Shown here piece after piece: positions 23,413 to 29,938 of a DNA stretch of 64,000 bases (the stretch's first letter is position 1; the number at the start of each line of letters is the position of its first letter). The translations under genes and the position numbers were made by a program. The DNA is from a virus. The notes beneath the pieces are model-generated. The model ran no database searches and was not told the origin of the DNA. It saw nothing but the letters and a program-made list of their open reading frames with translations. Where the stretch lies: IMG/VR virus record IMGVR_UViG_3300027752_000013, positions 1 to 64,000 of that record; one strand, given 5' to 3'.

Positions 23413-23451
23413 CTAACATTAATAAGAATTGCTAAGCAATGTTAGTTTTTT
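23413..23451 (+). terminator. Plus-strand terminator with T6 tail
   Basis: CTAACATT pairs perfectly with AATGTTAG (8 bp; inner ATTGC..GCAAT can also pair) and is followed by TTTTTT on the plus strand. It points the opposite way from the annotated genes around it. Confidence 0.6.
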
Positions 23452-23470
23452 CTGAGTAACTTACTGTAGT

Positions 23471-23499
23471 TAGGGAGCAGACGTGCATGGAAATGCACG
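23471..23499. repeat. GGGAGCAGA element with GGAA-loop hairpin, copy 1
   Basis: TAGGGAGCAGA (23471-23481) is followed at once by CGTGCAT-GGAA-ATGCACG, a perfect 7-bp stem with a GGAA tetraloop. It lies just past the stop of the 23526-24008 gene. Confidence 0.7.
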
Positions 23500-23525
23500 C
23501 CTACAGCCTAATGTTACAGTTACGT

Positions 23526-24008
23526 CTAGAATGGAGACGCTTCAGCTTCTACAGGTTCAGCTTTAAGAGCTTGTAAACTCTCTACAGCTTGACCCTTAGA
23601 GTTAGCTTCACGTATCTGAGCACCATTATCATGCTTAAGTAATTCACTTACAGCATTGACATCAGCCGTAAAGAATGTAGTTCTATAGATTGGCAAGCCC
23701 TTTATAGAGCAAGCTACACCTGTATCACCAGCATACTTAATATCCACAGCAGGGTTATTAGTATTAAACGGTTCAAGTGATTCTTTTACCACAATCTTAC
23801 CAGTCATTGGGAAAGATGCTTCCATTGCTTTAATGGTAGGCATTTCTCCTTGAATGATAGTACTTAATGTTAGGTCTTTAGCCCAGCCATTTACTACAGA
23901 AATTCCTTTTTGTTCTGCTACAATGTAGCCGTATAAAGGGTTCTTAGAAGTTCTTACTGTTTCTCCTGTCTTAGACAGTCTAATTGTTACTTGATTTAAT
24001 TTTACCAT
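23526..24008 (-). CDS. Acidic-tail DNA-binding-like protein, copy 2 (160 aa)
   Basis: Paralogue of the 193-aa protein at 18718-19299. Shared landmarks are GYIVAEQKG/GYITLGYKS, GKIVVKESLEPFN, DIKYAGDTG and LPIYRTT. The C-terminal tail is shorter but again acidic (EAEASPF). I take the ATG at 24008. The longer frame to 24050 adds 14 residues with no similarity to the paralogue. It is the first minus-strand gene beyond the divergent control region, hence probably early. The GGGAGCAGA-hairpin elements lie on both sides of it. Function unknown; an SSB-like or other abundant replication protein is likely. Confidence 0.75.
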   Translation of the reverse strand: MVKLNQVTIRLSKTGETVRTSKNPLYGYIVAEQKGISVVNGWAKDLTLSTIIQGEMPTIKAMEASFPMTGKIVVKESLEPFNTNNPAVDIKYAGDTGVACSIKGLPIYRTTFFTADVNAVSELLKHDNGAQIREANSKGQAVESLQALKAEPVEAEASPF

Positions 24009-24095
24009 GATATTGATATAATAGTTTTGATTAAGAATGCCGTAATACATTCTCTGAAAGATTTATAGTTGCATAATTACGTATGCATTATTTAA

Positions 24096-24126
24096 TTGGG
24101 GAGCAGAAGGCATTGGAAAATGCCTT
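24096..24126. repeat. GGGGAGCAGA element with GGAA-loop hairpin, copy 2
   Basis: TTGGGGAGCAGA followed by AAGGCATT-GGAA-AATGCCTT, a perfect 8-bp stem with a GGAA tetraloop. The stem sequence differs from copy 1 while the loop and the flanking motif are kept, so the structure appears to be conserved. Confidence 0.7.
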
Positions 24127-24137
24127 ATATAGTTAGT

Positions 24138-24263
24138 GTGTGCTGAGATACATATCTACTGATGTATACATTCAAATCAATGATGTACAGATATTCAGTA
24201 GATATTTACTGTGACACAGTAGCACTACACTACTCCGTGTGCAGAGATACAGATGTGTACATT
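24138..24263. repeat. Direct and inverted repeats in the control region
   Basis: GTGTGCTGAGATACA (24138-24152) recurs as GTGTGCAGAGATACA (24237-24251), each followed by a GATGTRTACATT stretch. Between them ATATCTACTGA and TCAGTAGATAT form an 11-bp inverted repeat. These could be binding sites for the DnaA-domain or winged-helix proteins. Confidence 0.6.
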
Positions 24264-24354
24264 TTTAATTTTTAAGTACACGTATTTGTATTTCTACAGT
24301 ATTGTATTAGTAGTACACCATATTGATAGGGGGTACCACCGCTACGTAATTTAG

Positions 24355-24366
24355 TTGGGGAGCAGA
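24355..24366. repeat. GGGGAGCAGA element, copy 3, without hairpin
   Basis: TTGGGGAGCAGA again, preceded by ACGTAATTTAG, which resembles the ACGTATGCATTATTTAA before copy 2. No GGAA-loop stem follows here. Confidence 0.6.
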
Positions 24367-24483
24367 TCAGTAATACCTCTTGAGCATGCAAAACACACAA
24401 CTTTTGGGAGGGGCATGAGGACAATTTAACAGTAGGCGGGGACATGTTCTTACTTAAAAATTTTTATAGGATTTAGAAATTTA

Positions 24484-24490
24484 GTATATT
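24484..24490 (+). promoter_or_regulatory. GTATATT promoter-like box of the late arm
   Basis: TTTAGTATATTGTTCTTATAG, 36 nt before the first plus-strand gene. The GTATATT followed by TATAG pattern recurs before several late genes (40215, 41614, 52229). Confidence 0.5.
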
Positions 24491-24526
24491 GTTCTTATAG
24501 AAGGATTACATACTAAATAAAATACT

Positions 24527-24850
24527 ATGGCAAACTGGAATGATAACAATGAGGATAATGGAGGTGGTTTAAATGAAGTACAACAAATGCAAATGGATGC
24601 AATTATACTTGAGACTGCATACAACAATGCCTGGATGTTGCTTACTGGTGAAATCACATTTGATGAATTAATGGCAAGTCAATTTAGTGAGGGAAGAGAA
24701 TTAGTAATGGCTTATGATCCAGACACGGGACCAAAGTTAGAAGAGTTAGAAAATATGATAGCACATTTCGTAGAAGAGGAAGACTATGAGAAGTGTGCAC
24801 AGCTGAGGGATGTAATGAATAAATCATACCCTGAAACATTTGAAGCATAA
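24527..24850 (+). CDS. UVR-motif-like protein, first gene of the late arm (107 aa)
   Basis: It has a Gly/Asn-rich start (MANWNDNNEDNGGG) and helices. The C-terminal LEELENMIAHFVEEEDYEKCAQLRDVM (about residues 70-96, quoted in part) follows the UVR motif, a short helical hairpin used by UvrB/UvrC and other proteins for protein contacts. Such small UVR-tail proteins are found in many large phages. Its exact role is unknown. It is the first gene after the divergent control region. Confidence 0.7.
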   Translation: MANWNDNNEDNGGGLNEVQQMQMDAIILETAYNNAWMLLTGEITFDELMASQFSEGRELVMAYDPDTGPKLEELENMIAHFVEEEDYEKCAQLRDVMNKSYPETFEA

Positions 24851-24855
24851 GAATT

Positions 24856-24981
24856 ATGGCAACCAAAAAGAAAATGTCCTGCTGGAAAGGATACAAAGCA
24901 GTAGGTAAGAAGAAATCTCCAAGCGGTAAGAAAACAGCTAGTGGTAGAACTAAGATGGTAAACAACTGTAAAAAAAGGTAA
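24856..24981 (+). CDS. Small basic Cys/Trp protein (41 aa)
   Basis: A 41-residue gene with the sequence style KKKMSCWKGYKAVGKKKSP then SGRTKMVNNCKKR, matching DUF5872-type small phage and virus proteins with CWKGY and an NNC end. It begins at ATG 24856, six bases after the previous stop, and its TAA overlaps the next ATG (TAATG). Very basic, so it may bind DNA or act in the virion. Confidence 0.65.
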   Translation: MATKKKMSCWKGYKAVGKKKSPSGKKTASGRTKMVNNCKKR

Positions 24982-25265
24982 TGGCAAAAGATAGCAGATT
25001 AGCAAGAGCAGGTGTGGCAGGGTTTAATAAACCTAAGCGTACTCCAAGTCACCCTAAGAAGTCACATGTAGTTGTAGCTAAGGTAGGAGAGAAGGTTAAG
25101 ACTATTCGTTTTGGAGAACAAGGCGCTAGTACAGCAGGTAAACCAAAAGCAGGTGAGTCAGCTAAAATGAAAGCAAAGCGTAAGTCTTTTAAAGCTAGAC
25201 ACGGAAAGAATATAAAAAAAGGAAAGATGTCTGCAGCATACTGGGCAGATAAAGTTAAATGGTAG
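24981..25265 (+). CDS. Small basic protein, DUF6321-like (94 aa)
   Basis: Lys/Arg-rich protein. The middle KVGEKVKTIRFGEQG and the end RRKSF-type stretch KRKSFKARHGKN followed by KGKMSAAYWADKVKW match a small family seen in large marine and gut phages (DUF6321). It is likely a nucleic-acid-binding protein, possibly packaged. It overlaps the preceding small basic gene by one base and is followed by the 86-aa gene after 3 nt. Confidence 0.7.
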   Translation: MAKDSRLARAGVAGFNKPKRTPSHPKKSHVVVAKVGEKVKTIRFGEQGASTAGKPKAGESAKMKAKRKSFKARHGKNIKKGKMSAAYWADKVKW

Positions 25266-25268
25266 ATT

Positions 25269-25529
25269 ATGACAGCAGCACAATTAAGAGAATTAGGATT
25301 TACTAAAATGGGTCATCATGAAGATGATGATTGGCCAGAGGGATATTATTACTTTAGTATTGAGTTTGGAGATATGCTATTTCATACGGGAGGTGATGAT
25401 GAAGCTGAAGAAGATGGGGGATGGTATATTCAAGATCCGTCAAACACAATTAAAATATGGCAATACTCGGAAGCCAAAATGTTATTTGACGTATTAAGAC
25501 GTAATACGGTTTCTAAAATAAGTATCTAA
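25269..25529 (+). CDS. Small acidic hypothetical protein (86 aa)
   Basis: Starts with a helix (MTAAQLRELGFTKMG) and then a very acidic beta-rich part (EDDDWPEGYYYF, GGDDEAEEDGGWYI). The sequence ends with a basic tail. Its pI is opposite to that of its two basic neighbours, so it could bind them. No motif recognised. Confidence 0.65.
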   Translation: MTAAQLRELGFTKMGHHEDDDWPEGYYYFSIEFGDMLFHTGGDDEAEEDGGWYIQDPSNTIKIWQYSEAKMLFDVLRRNTVSKISI

Positions 25530-25555
25530 ACTTTTTTTATTTAAACTATTTTTGT

Positions 25556-25563
25556 TACCTTTG
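25556..25563 (+). promoter_or_regulatory. TACCTTTG promoter box
   Basis: TAnnTTTG match on the plus strand, 27 nt before ATG 25590, in the 60-nt spacer after the 86-aa gene. Confidence 0.5.
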
Positions 25564-25589
25564 TTTTTATTAACTTTAAAAAACATAAG

Positions 25590-25901
25590 ATGACAGATTT
25601 TAAAACCAATGAAAATCTTCAAGACAAAGATCCAAAAATGTCTAAAAAAGAAATGGCAGAACGTAGAGAAGAAATTACTGCATTCTACAAAGACAACATT
25701 CCACATTTAGAAGTACAAGCAGATTATGAAACTCTTTTAGCTGCAATTGAAAAAGCTAGAGCAGAGCGTATGCAAGCACAAATGTATATGGCACAGCAAT
25801 ATGCTGCACAGAAAGGTGAGGGAGCTCCTGATCCTGAATCTCCAGAAGGAAAGGCATTTCAAGATGCAATGGCTAAAGCAATGACAAATGAAACAGCTTA
25901 A
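25590..25901 (+). CDS. Helical hypothetical protein (103 aa)
   Basis: Charged helical protein (KMSKKEMAERREEITAFYK, LLAAIEKARAERMQAQMYMAQQ quoted in part) with a Gly/Pro/Glu-rich hinge and an Ala-rich end, typical of a small coiled-coil virion or scaffold-like protein. It overlaps the endolysin gene by 14 nt and has its own TACCTTTG box. Confidence 0.65.
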   Translation: MTDFKTNENLQDKDPKMSKKEMAERREEITAFYKDNIPHLEVQADYETLLAAIEKARAERMQAQMYMAQQYAAQKGEGAPDPESPEGKAFQDAMAKAMTNETA

Positions 25902-26811
25902 GAAAGGAGATAGAGGTTCTGACGTAAAAACTCTACAAACAAAATTAGGACTGTCAGTTGATGGTGTGTTTGGTCCTATAACAGAAAAAGCTGTTGAGAG
26001 ATTTCAATTAGACAAAGACATAATGGTTACTGGTGTAGTTGATTCAAACATGTGGGTTTTAGTACTTAACATGGAATATAGTATTGATGATTCAATAACT
26101 GAAGATACTGATGCGTCATCACAATACTTTACTACAAGATTTAATCAAATAATTCACAAACATTATTTACCTAAAGATGAATATGTAAAGGGACCAATAC
26201 AAAACAGTTATATATTTTTGCATCATACAGCAGGAAATCCAAACCCATATAGGTGTATTGATCATTGGGGAAGAGATAGTAGAGGGCGTATAGCAACTGA
26301 ATTTGTTTTAGGTGGCATTAATCATAGAAATGGAGATGATGAATTTGATGGTGTAATGGTACAAGCATTTCCAGAAGGTTGTCAAGCATATCATTTAGGA
26401 AAAACAGGATCAGGTTATATGAACCGTCATTCTGTAGGACTAGAGATTTGCAACATGGGATATTTAAATAGCAAAGACATGACTACATATGTTGGCTCAA
26501 AATGTATCAAGGAGCAAGTTTGTGAATTACCTGAACACTTTAAAGGTAAGTTACATTGGCATAACTATTCTGAAGCTCAAATTAAAGAAACTGAAAAGTG
26601 GATAAAATATGTTGCTGAGAGAGATGAAATAGATGTTAGGTTAGGATTAAAACAATACATCAAAAAATTTGGAGCAACAAAAGGCTTTGACTTTCAAGAG
26701 GATGCTTATTATGGAAAAGTCAAAGGATTATTAACACATACCAATGTAAGAAAAGGAAAAATGGATTGTTATCCTCATCCTGATTTTGTTGATATGATAA
26801 TGAGTTTATAA
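25888..26811 (+). CDS. Endolysin: PG-binding domain + N-acetylmuramoyl-L-alanine amidase
   Basis: Cell-wall hydrolase for release of progeny. The N-terminal residues 1-60 form a peptidoglycan-binding domain (LKKGDRGSDVKTLQTKLGL, VDGVFGPITEKAVERFQ). From about residue 100 comes an amidase_2 domain: FLHHTAG (His112/113), the YHLG and SVGLEICNMG strands, and LTHTNVRKGKMDCYPHP near the end, which supplies the zinc ligands His284 and Cys294. There is no signal peptide, so export would need a holin. At 307 residues it is complete. It cuts the bond between muramic acid and L-alanine. Confidence 0.9.
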   Translation: MKQLKKGDRGSDVKTLQTKLGLSVDGVFGPITEKAVERFQLDKDIMVTGVVDSNMWVLVLNMEYSIDDSITEDTDASSQYFTTRFNQIIHKHYLPKDEYVKGPIQNSYIFLHHTAGNPNPYRCIDHWGRDSRGRIATEFVLGGINHRNGDDEFDGVMVQAFPEGCQAYHLGKTGSGYMNRHSVGLEICNMGYLNSKDMTTYVGSKCIKEQVCELPEHFKGKLHWHNYSEAQIKETEKWIKYVAERDEIDVRLGLKQYIKKFGATKGFDFQEDAYYGKVKGLLTHTNVRKGKMDCYPHPDFVDMIMSL

Positions 26812-26812
26812 A

Positions 26813-27184
26813 ATGGCAATTGTAAATAAAGTAGATCTTAAACATCAAGTAGATATTAATGTTTCAATAAAGTATCAAATAGTTACATACTGTTTCTTTA
26901 ATGATACATTAATAAGTAATTCTGATTTAAAGTTTTTAACTGAACTAGCAAAAGAAAAAAGTATTGAATTAACTAAGTTTTGTAACAAGACTGTTAATGA
27001 AGATATATTTAAAAGTGCACAATCAGCTAGAAATGCAATAACTAAAGCAGAAAAAAAAGGCCTACTTATTAAGACAGGACATAATAAAAAAACTATTAAG
27101 TTAAATCCTGATATTAATGTACAATCTAATGGTTTAGTATTATTAGATTATAAAATATTAGGACGTGAATCCGAAAAGTCATAA
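26813..27184 (+). CDS. Winged-helix-like protein (123 aa)
   Basis: It is a helical protein with a stretch at residues about 55-105 (NKTVNEDIFKSAQSARNAIT, KAEKKGLLIKTGHNKKTIKL) that fits a helix-turn-helix with a beta wing. The end LVLLDYKILG is beta-like. It stands directly before the HU-like gene and overlaps it, a neighbour pair seen in crAss-like phages. A transcription or packaging regulator is plausible; not proven. Confidence 0.6.
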   Translation: MAIVNKVDLKHQVDINVSIKYQIVTYCFFNDTLISNSDLKFLTELAKEKSIELTKFCNKTVNEDIFKSAQSARNAITKAEKKGLLIKTGHNKKTIKLNPDINVQSNGLVLLDYKILGRESEKS

Positions 27185-27521
27185 AGATCTAAGGAAGGGT
27201 ATTGCTGATGAAGTTGGTGTTCATCCTACTGTTGTAGATGATTTTATATCATTTTATTATGCAAAAGTTAGAAAGAAACTTTCAACTTTAGCTTATCCTA
27301 GAATAAATATAGACGGGTTAGGTACATTTTATCTAAGAAAAAATAAACTTGATAAAGCAATTTTAAAAAATAAAAGTTTATTGGGAAATATTGCTAAAAG
27401 AACTTACAACGGTTTTGCACAAAGTGAAGATATACATAAGAATATAGTTGAGATGGAGTCAGCAATGAAGCAGTTAGAAAAAGATATTAAAATTAAAAAA
27501 AAATTTAGAAATGAAAGGTAA
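27165..27521 (+). CDS. HU/IHF-like DNA-bending protein, GTG start
   Basis: Histone-like protein of the HU/IHF family, which bends DNA. Residues about 5-40 give the helical N-terminus (LRKGIADEVGVHPTVVDDFIS, quoted in part), and residues about 45-60 hold the beta-arm entry with the family motif INIDGLGTFYLRK. A basic C-terminal tail follows. crAss-like phages are known to carry IHF-type genes here. There is no ATG in reach; a GTG at 27165, overlapping the upstream gene by 20 nt, is the start. It could assist replication, packaging or gene regulation. Confidence 0.85.
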   Translation: MNPKSHKDLRKGIADEVGVHPTVVDDFISFYYAKVRKKLSTLAYPRINIDGLGTFYLRKNKLDKAILKNKSLLGNIAKRTYNGFAQSEDIHKNIVEMESAMKQLEKDIKIKKKFRNER

Positions 27522-27843
27522 GTGGGCTAAATATCTTGATGTATTTAAAAACGCTGATGCTATTGTAGATGGTATTGCAAATACTATATTTAAAAAAGAA
27601 CATGTTGAAGCTGCTGCAGCTGAAAGATTTATAGTTTGTATAGGTTGTTCTTTATTTGATGCTAAAGGTGATAACTGTTTAGTACCAGGTACCCAACCTT
27701 GTTGTAGTGACTGCGGATGTTCTTTGGCATTTAAAGTTAGATCATTATCATCAGAGTGTCCAAAAGGATATTGGGATGCATATACAACGGAGGAACAAGA
27801 AGAAATAATAACTAAACAAATTGAAAATGGAAAAACTGACTAA
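27511..27843 (+). CDS. Cys-rich zinc-binding protein (110 aa)
   Basis: The N-terminal part is helical (VFKNADAIVDGIANTIF). The middle holds eight Cys residues in the form CIGC..C..CCSDCGC..C (about residues 43-85), consistent with a zinc-binding fold, with the end ECPKGYWDAY. Proteins with this CCxxCGC pattern recur in Bacteroidota phages; the function is unknown. It overlaps the HU-like gene by 11 nt. Confidence 0.7.
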   Translation: MKGKWAKYLDVFKNADAIVDGIANTIFKKEHVEAAAAERFIVCIGCSLFDAKGDNCLVPGTQPCCSDCGCSLAFKVRSLSSECPKGYWDAYTTEEQEEIITKQIENGKTD

Positions 27844-27982
27844 AGAACAAATAGTAGGAGAACTATTAGCTGAAGATCAAATAACCGCAGAAGAAGCAGT
27901 TACTTTATTAACTGAAAAAGCTAGTACAATAATAAATACTTTTTCAATTCCTGCGTTTGATTATACAACAACAACAACATAA
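27827..27982 (+). CDS. Small acidic protein (51 aa)
   Basis: A 51-residue gene (MEKLTKEQIVGELLAEDQIT, then AEEAVTLLTEKAS) that is helical and ends in a Thr-rich tail. Its ATG overlaps the end of the Cys-rich gene by 17 nt, and it ends 10 nt before the nuclease-like gene. The coupling supports its being real. Confidence 0.6.
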   Translation: MEKLTKEQIVGELLAEDQITAEEAVTLLTEKASTIINTFSIPAFDYTTTTT

Positions 27983-27992
27983 AAATTAAATT

Positions 27993-28808
27993 ATGGGACT
28001 AAAATTTGTAGAAGAAGGTCATGTGTATGAAAGTACAAATGATGAAAAAATAAACTGGCTAAGCGTTACTTCATTTATTGCTAAGTTTAAACCTAAGTTT
28101 GATAGAGACGGTCAAGCTAAGAAATCAGCTAAAAATAAAAGGTCTAAGTGGTATGGTATGACACCAAAGGAAATTCTAGCTGCATGGGATGGAGAGACAG
28201 CAAGAGCTATTAAGTTAGGTAACTTTTATCATGATCAAAGAGAAGCAGATATGATGGAGTTAAATACTATTGGCCGTCATGGTGTAGAAGTGCCTATTAT
28301 TAAACCAATTATTGATGATAAAGGTATAAAGTTTGCACCTGTTCAAAAACTTGAAGATGGTGTATATCCTGAACACTTAGTATATTTAAAATCAATTGGT
28401 ATATGTGGACAGGCGGATGTTGTTGAAGTAGTGAATGGATATATTAATATCAATGATTACAAAACAAATAAAGAAATAAAAGATAAGGGATTTACAAACT
28501 GGGAAGGTATTACCAATAAAATGTATAAGCCTGTTAATCATTTGGATGATTGTAATTTAAATCATTATAACTTACAGCTTAGTCTTTATGCGTATATTAT
28601 TAAGAAGCATAACCCTAAACTTAAAATAGGTAAGTTGACTATACAACATGTAAAGTTTAAACAGGTTGGTGAAGATACAAATGGTTATCCCATAAATGAA
28701 CATGTAAATGGGGAACCCGTTTTAGAAAAAATTAAAATTTATGAATTACCATATTTAAAAGATGAAGTTAATTCAATCATTATGTGGTTAAAAGACAATC
28801 AATTATGA
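27993..28808 (+). CDS. Second PD-(D/E)XK nuclease-like protein (271 aa)
   Basis: Probable nuclease of the Cas4/RecB-like PD-(D/E)XK family. VTSFIAKFKPKF is the opening helix. GNFYHDQREADMMEL carries the G-x-x-x-H motif I near residue 80. GICGQADVVEVVNGYININDYKTNKEI gives Asp and then the D-Y-K catalytic pair near residues 140-160, quoted here in part. HYNLQLSLYAYIIKKHNPKL is the Q-x-x-x-Y motif. The sequence is unlike the nuclease at 2901-3890, so this is not a simple duplicate. Its place in the virion arm next to TerL suggests a role in packaging or host-DNA degradation. Confidence 0.75.
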   Translation: MGLKFVEEGHVYESTNDEKINWLSVTSFIAKFKPKFDRDGQAKKSAKNKRSKWYGMTPKEILAAWDGETARAIKLGNFYHDQREADMMELNTIGRHGVEVPIIKPIIDDKGIKFAPVQKLEDGVYPEHLVYLKSIGICGQADVVEVVNGYININDYKTNKEIKDKGFTNWEGITNKMYKPVNHLDDCNLNHYNLQLSLYAYIIKKHNPKLKIGKLTIQHVKFKQVGEDTNGYPINEHVNGEPVLEKIKIYELPYLKDEVNSIIMWLKDNQL

Positions 28809-29062
28809 AAGAATATATAGCAGCAGTAGCAGTACAATCATTAAAATCTAAGGTTCCAACAGATTTTAGATTTGAGGAAACAAAAATAATGATTAACTTA
28901 GATAGGGTATCATGGTTTAAACAATATTGGAATGTAGCTACAGAAAAGTTTAAACATACTTATACTGAAGTACTTATTCATGGTCAAGAAATACCTATAT
29001 TAATAGTAATACCATATGAAGAATTTAAACAAGATATTTCTAACTTTTTAAAACATATATAA
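28805..29062 (+). CDS. Hypothetical protein (85 aa)
   Basis: It begins MKEYIAAVAVQSLKS with ATG at 28805, overlapping the nuclease stop by 4 nt (ATGA); a GTG at 28784 also opens the frame but adds only seven residues. The protein has mixed helix and strand, with Trp and Tyr residues (VSWFKQYWNVATEKF), and no motif. Unknown function. Confidence 0.65.
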   Translation: MKEYIAAVAVQSLKSKVPTDFRFEETKIMINLDRVSWFKQYWNVATEKFKHTYTEVLIHGQEIPILIVIPYEEFKQDISNFLKHI

Positions 29063-29580
29063 TGGTAATAAGATTATTTGACATACAGAACAGTAAAGTT
29101 GTTTTAACAGAACACTGTTATGCATTGCCATTTCTAAAGAGTATAATGGAGAAGTATCCAGACACACACATGCAAGTATATCAATACTTATTTTACATGA
29201 CATGTCCTAACCCAGATTTAAATCCATTCTTTAATCTTCCAGAACATGAGAAAGAAGATATTATTATTGAAGAGATTGGCTTAGAAGAATCTCCAGAAGA
29301 TGGTAAGATAAGATATGCAATAGATATGTGTAAGCAAATGTATGAAACACCTACCTATAGAGCCTATGTGGGTATTAAAGCTATGTTAGATAGATTAGCA
29401 AGGTATATGGAGGTAACCCCTATTGAACACGGTAGAGATGGTAATATGAATTCTATGATTAACGCAGCTGCTAAGTTTGAACAAATTAGACAATCATATA
29501 AAGGTGCGTTTACTGATATGCAACAAGAACAAGAAAGTTCAGTACGTGGTGGTGCTGGATTAGCTTATGATCAAATCTAA
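29062..29580 (+). CDS. Hypothetical packaging-region protein (172 aa)
   Basis: Mostly helical, with an aromatic- and acidic-rich middle (LFYMTCPNPDLNPFFNLP, DIIIEEIGLEESPEDG). The C-terminal half has long helices (DMCKQMYETPTYRAYVGIKAML, quoted in part) and a Gln-rich tail. It precedes the GroES-like gene and TerL, where small terminase-like proteins are found in other phages. There is no direct evidence for TerS. It overlaps the previous gene by one base. Confidence 0.65.
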   Translation: MVIRLFDIQNSKVVLTEHCYALPFLKSIMEKYPDTHMQVYQYLFYMTCPNPDLNPFFNLPEHEKEDIIIEEIGLEESPEDGKIRYAIDMCKQMYETPTYRAYVGIKAMLDRLARYMEVTPIEHGRDGNMNSMINAAAKFEQIRQSYKGAFTDMQQEQESSVRGGAGLAYDQI

Positions 29581-29727
29581 ATGGATAAAAAAAAATCAGA
29601 ATGGCTTTTTTGTTATTGGGATGAACCAGAATTTAATAATAAATCAACAAATAAAAAGAATGAAAAATCAAGTAGTAGTACCAGTAGGAATGAAGTTACT
29701 AATAAAGGAGATAAAAGCAGAGACTAA
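29581..29727 (+). CDS. Small charged protein overlapping the GroES-like gene (48 aa)
   Basis: A 48-residue frame starting at the ATG directly after the preceding stop: MDKKKSEWLFCYWDEPEF followed by a Lys/Asn/Ser-rich tail. The Trp/Phe/Tyr segment looks like real protein. It crosses a run of nine A's and overlaps the GroES-like gene by 68 nt in another frame. The function is unknown. Confidence 0.5.
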   Translation: MDKKKSEWLFCYWDEPEFNNKSTNKKNEKSSSSTSRNEVTNKGDKSRD

Positions 29728-29938
29728 AACTGCCTCTGGAATTATATTACCTGAGATGGCACGTAAAAAAACTTTTCAAGGTGAAGTAGTAGGACGGGGA
29801 GATGAGGTAAAAGAAATTCAAATAGGAGATGTGGTTCAATATGCTGATCATGCAATGCCAACACCAATGCAACATCATAATGAAGAACATTTATTATTGC
29901 AAGTGGGAGACGTATATGCTATCATAAGATATGAGTAG
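29660..29938 (+). CDS. GroES-like co-chaperonin (Cpn10)
   Basis: Co-chaperonin that caps the host GroEL ring. The Cpn10 signature is seen in PVGMKLLIKEIKAETKT (strand 1), SGIILPEMARKKTFQGEVV (mobile loop and strand), and IGDVVQY with the end DVYAIIRY. I put the start at ATG 29660 (92 residues, the normal Cpn10 size). The frame reaches an ATG at 29567, but the extra 31 residues do not match Cpn10 and overlap the 48-aa gene. It overlaps TerL by 8 nt. Phages such as T4 use their own GroES to fold their capsid protein; the same need is likely here. Confidence 0.82.
   Translation: MKNQVVVPVGMKLLIKEIKAETKTASGIILPEMARKKTFQGEVVGRGDEVKEIQIGDVVQYADHAMPTPMQHHNEEHLLLQVGDVYAIIRYE

Larger units (their letters stand above)
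24009..24526. other. 518-bp gene-free divergent control region, candidate origin
   Basis: It separates the minus-strand and plus-strand arms. It has no ORF of note. It contains two GGGGAGCAGA copies (24098-24107 and 24357-24366), the direct repeat GTGTGC(T/A)GAGATACA (24138-24152, 24237-24251), the inverted repeat ATATCTACTGA/TCAGTAGATAT (24152-24162, 24195-24205), a small ACTGTG/CACAGT hairpin near 24210, and a GTATATT promoter-like box near its right edge. Dense dyad symmetry in an AT-rich spacer between divergent arms is typical of a regulatory hub or replication origin. Neither role is proven. Confidence 0.6.

Noticed and set aside
24684-25005. Two hydrophobic minus-strand frames opposite the UVR-like and small basic genes
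   Set aside because: They are the complements of Glu- and Lys-rich coding sequence, which give Phe/Leu-rich shadows. The plus-strand genes have clean junctions.
29567-29659. N-terminal extension of the GroES-like protein
   Set aside because: Cpn10 is about 95 residues; the extension has no Cpn10 similarity and overlaps another likely small gene.
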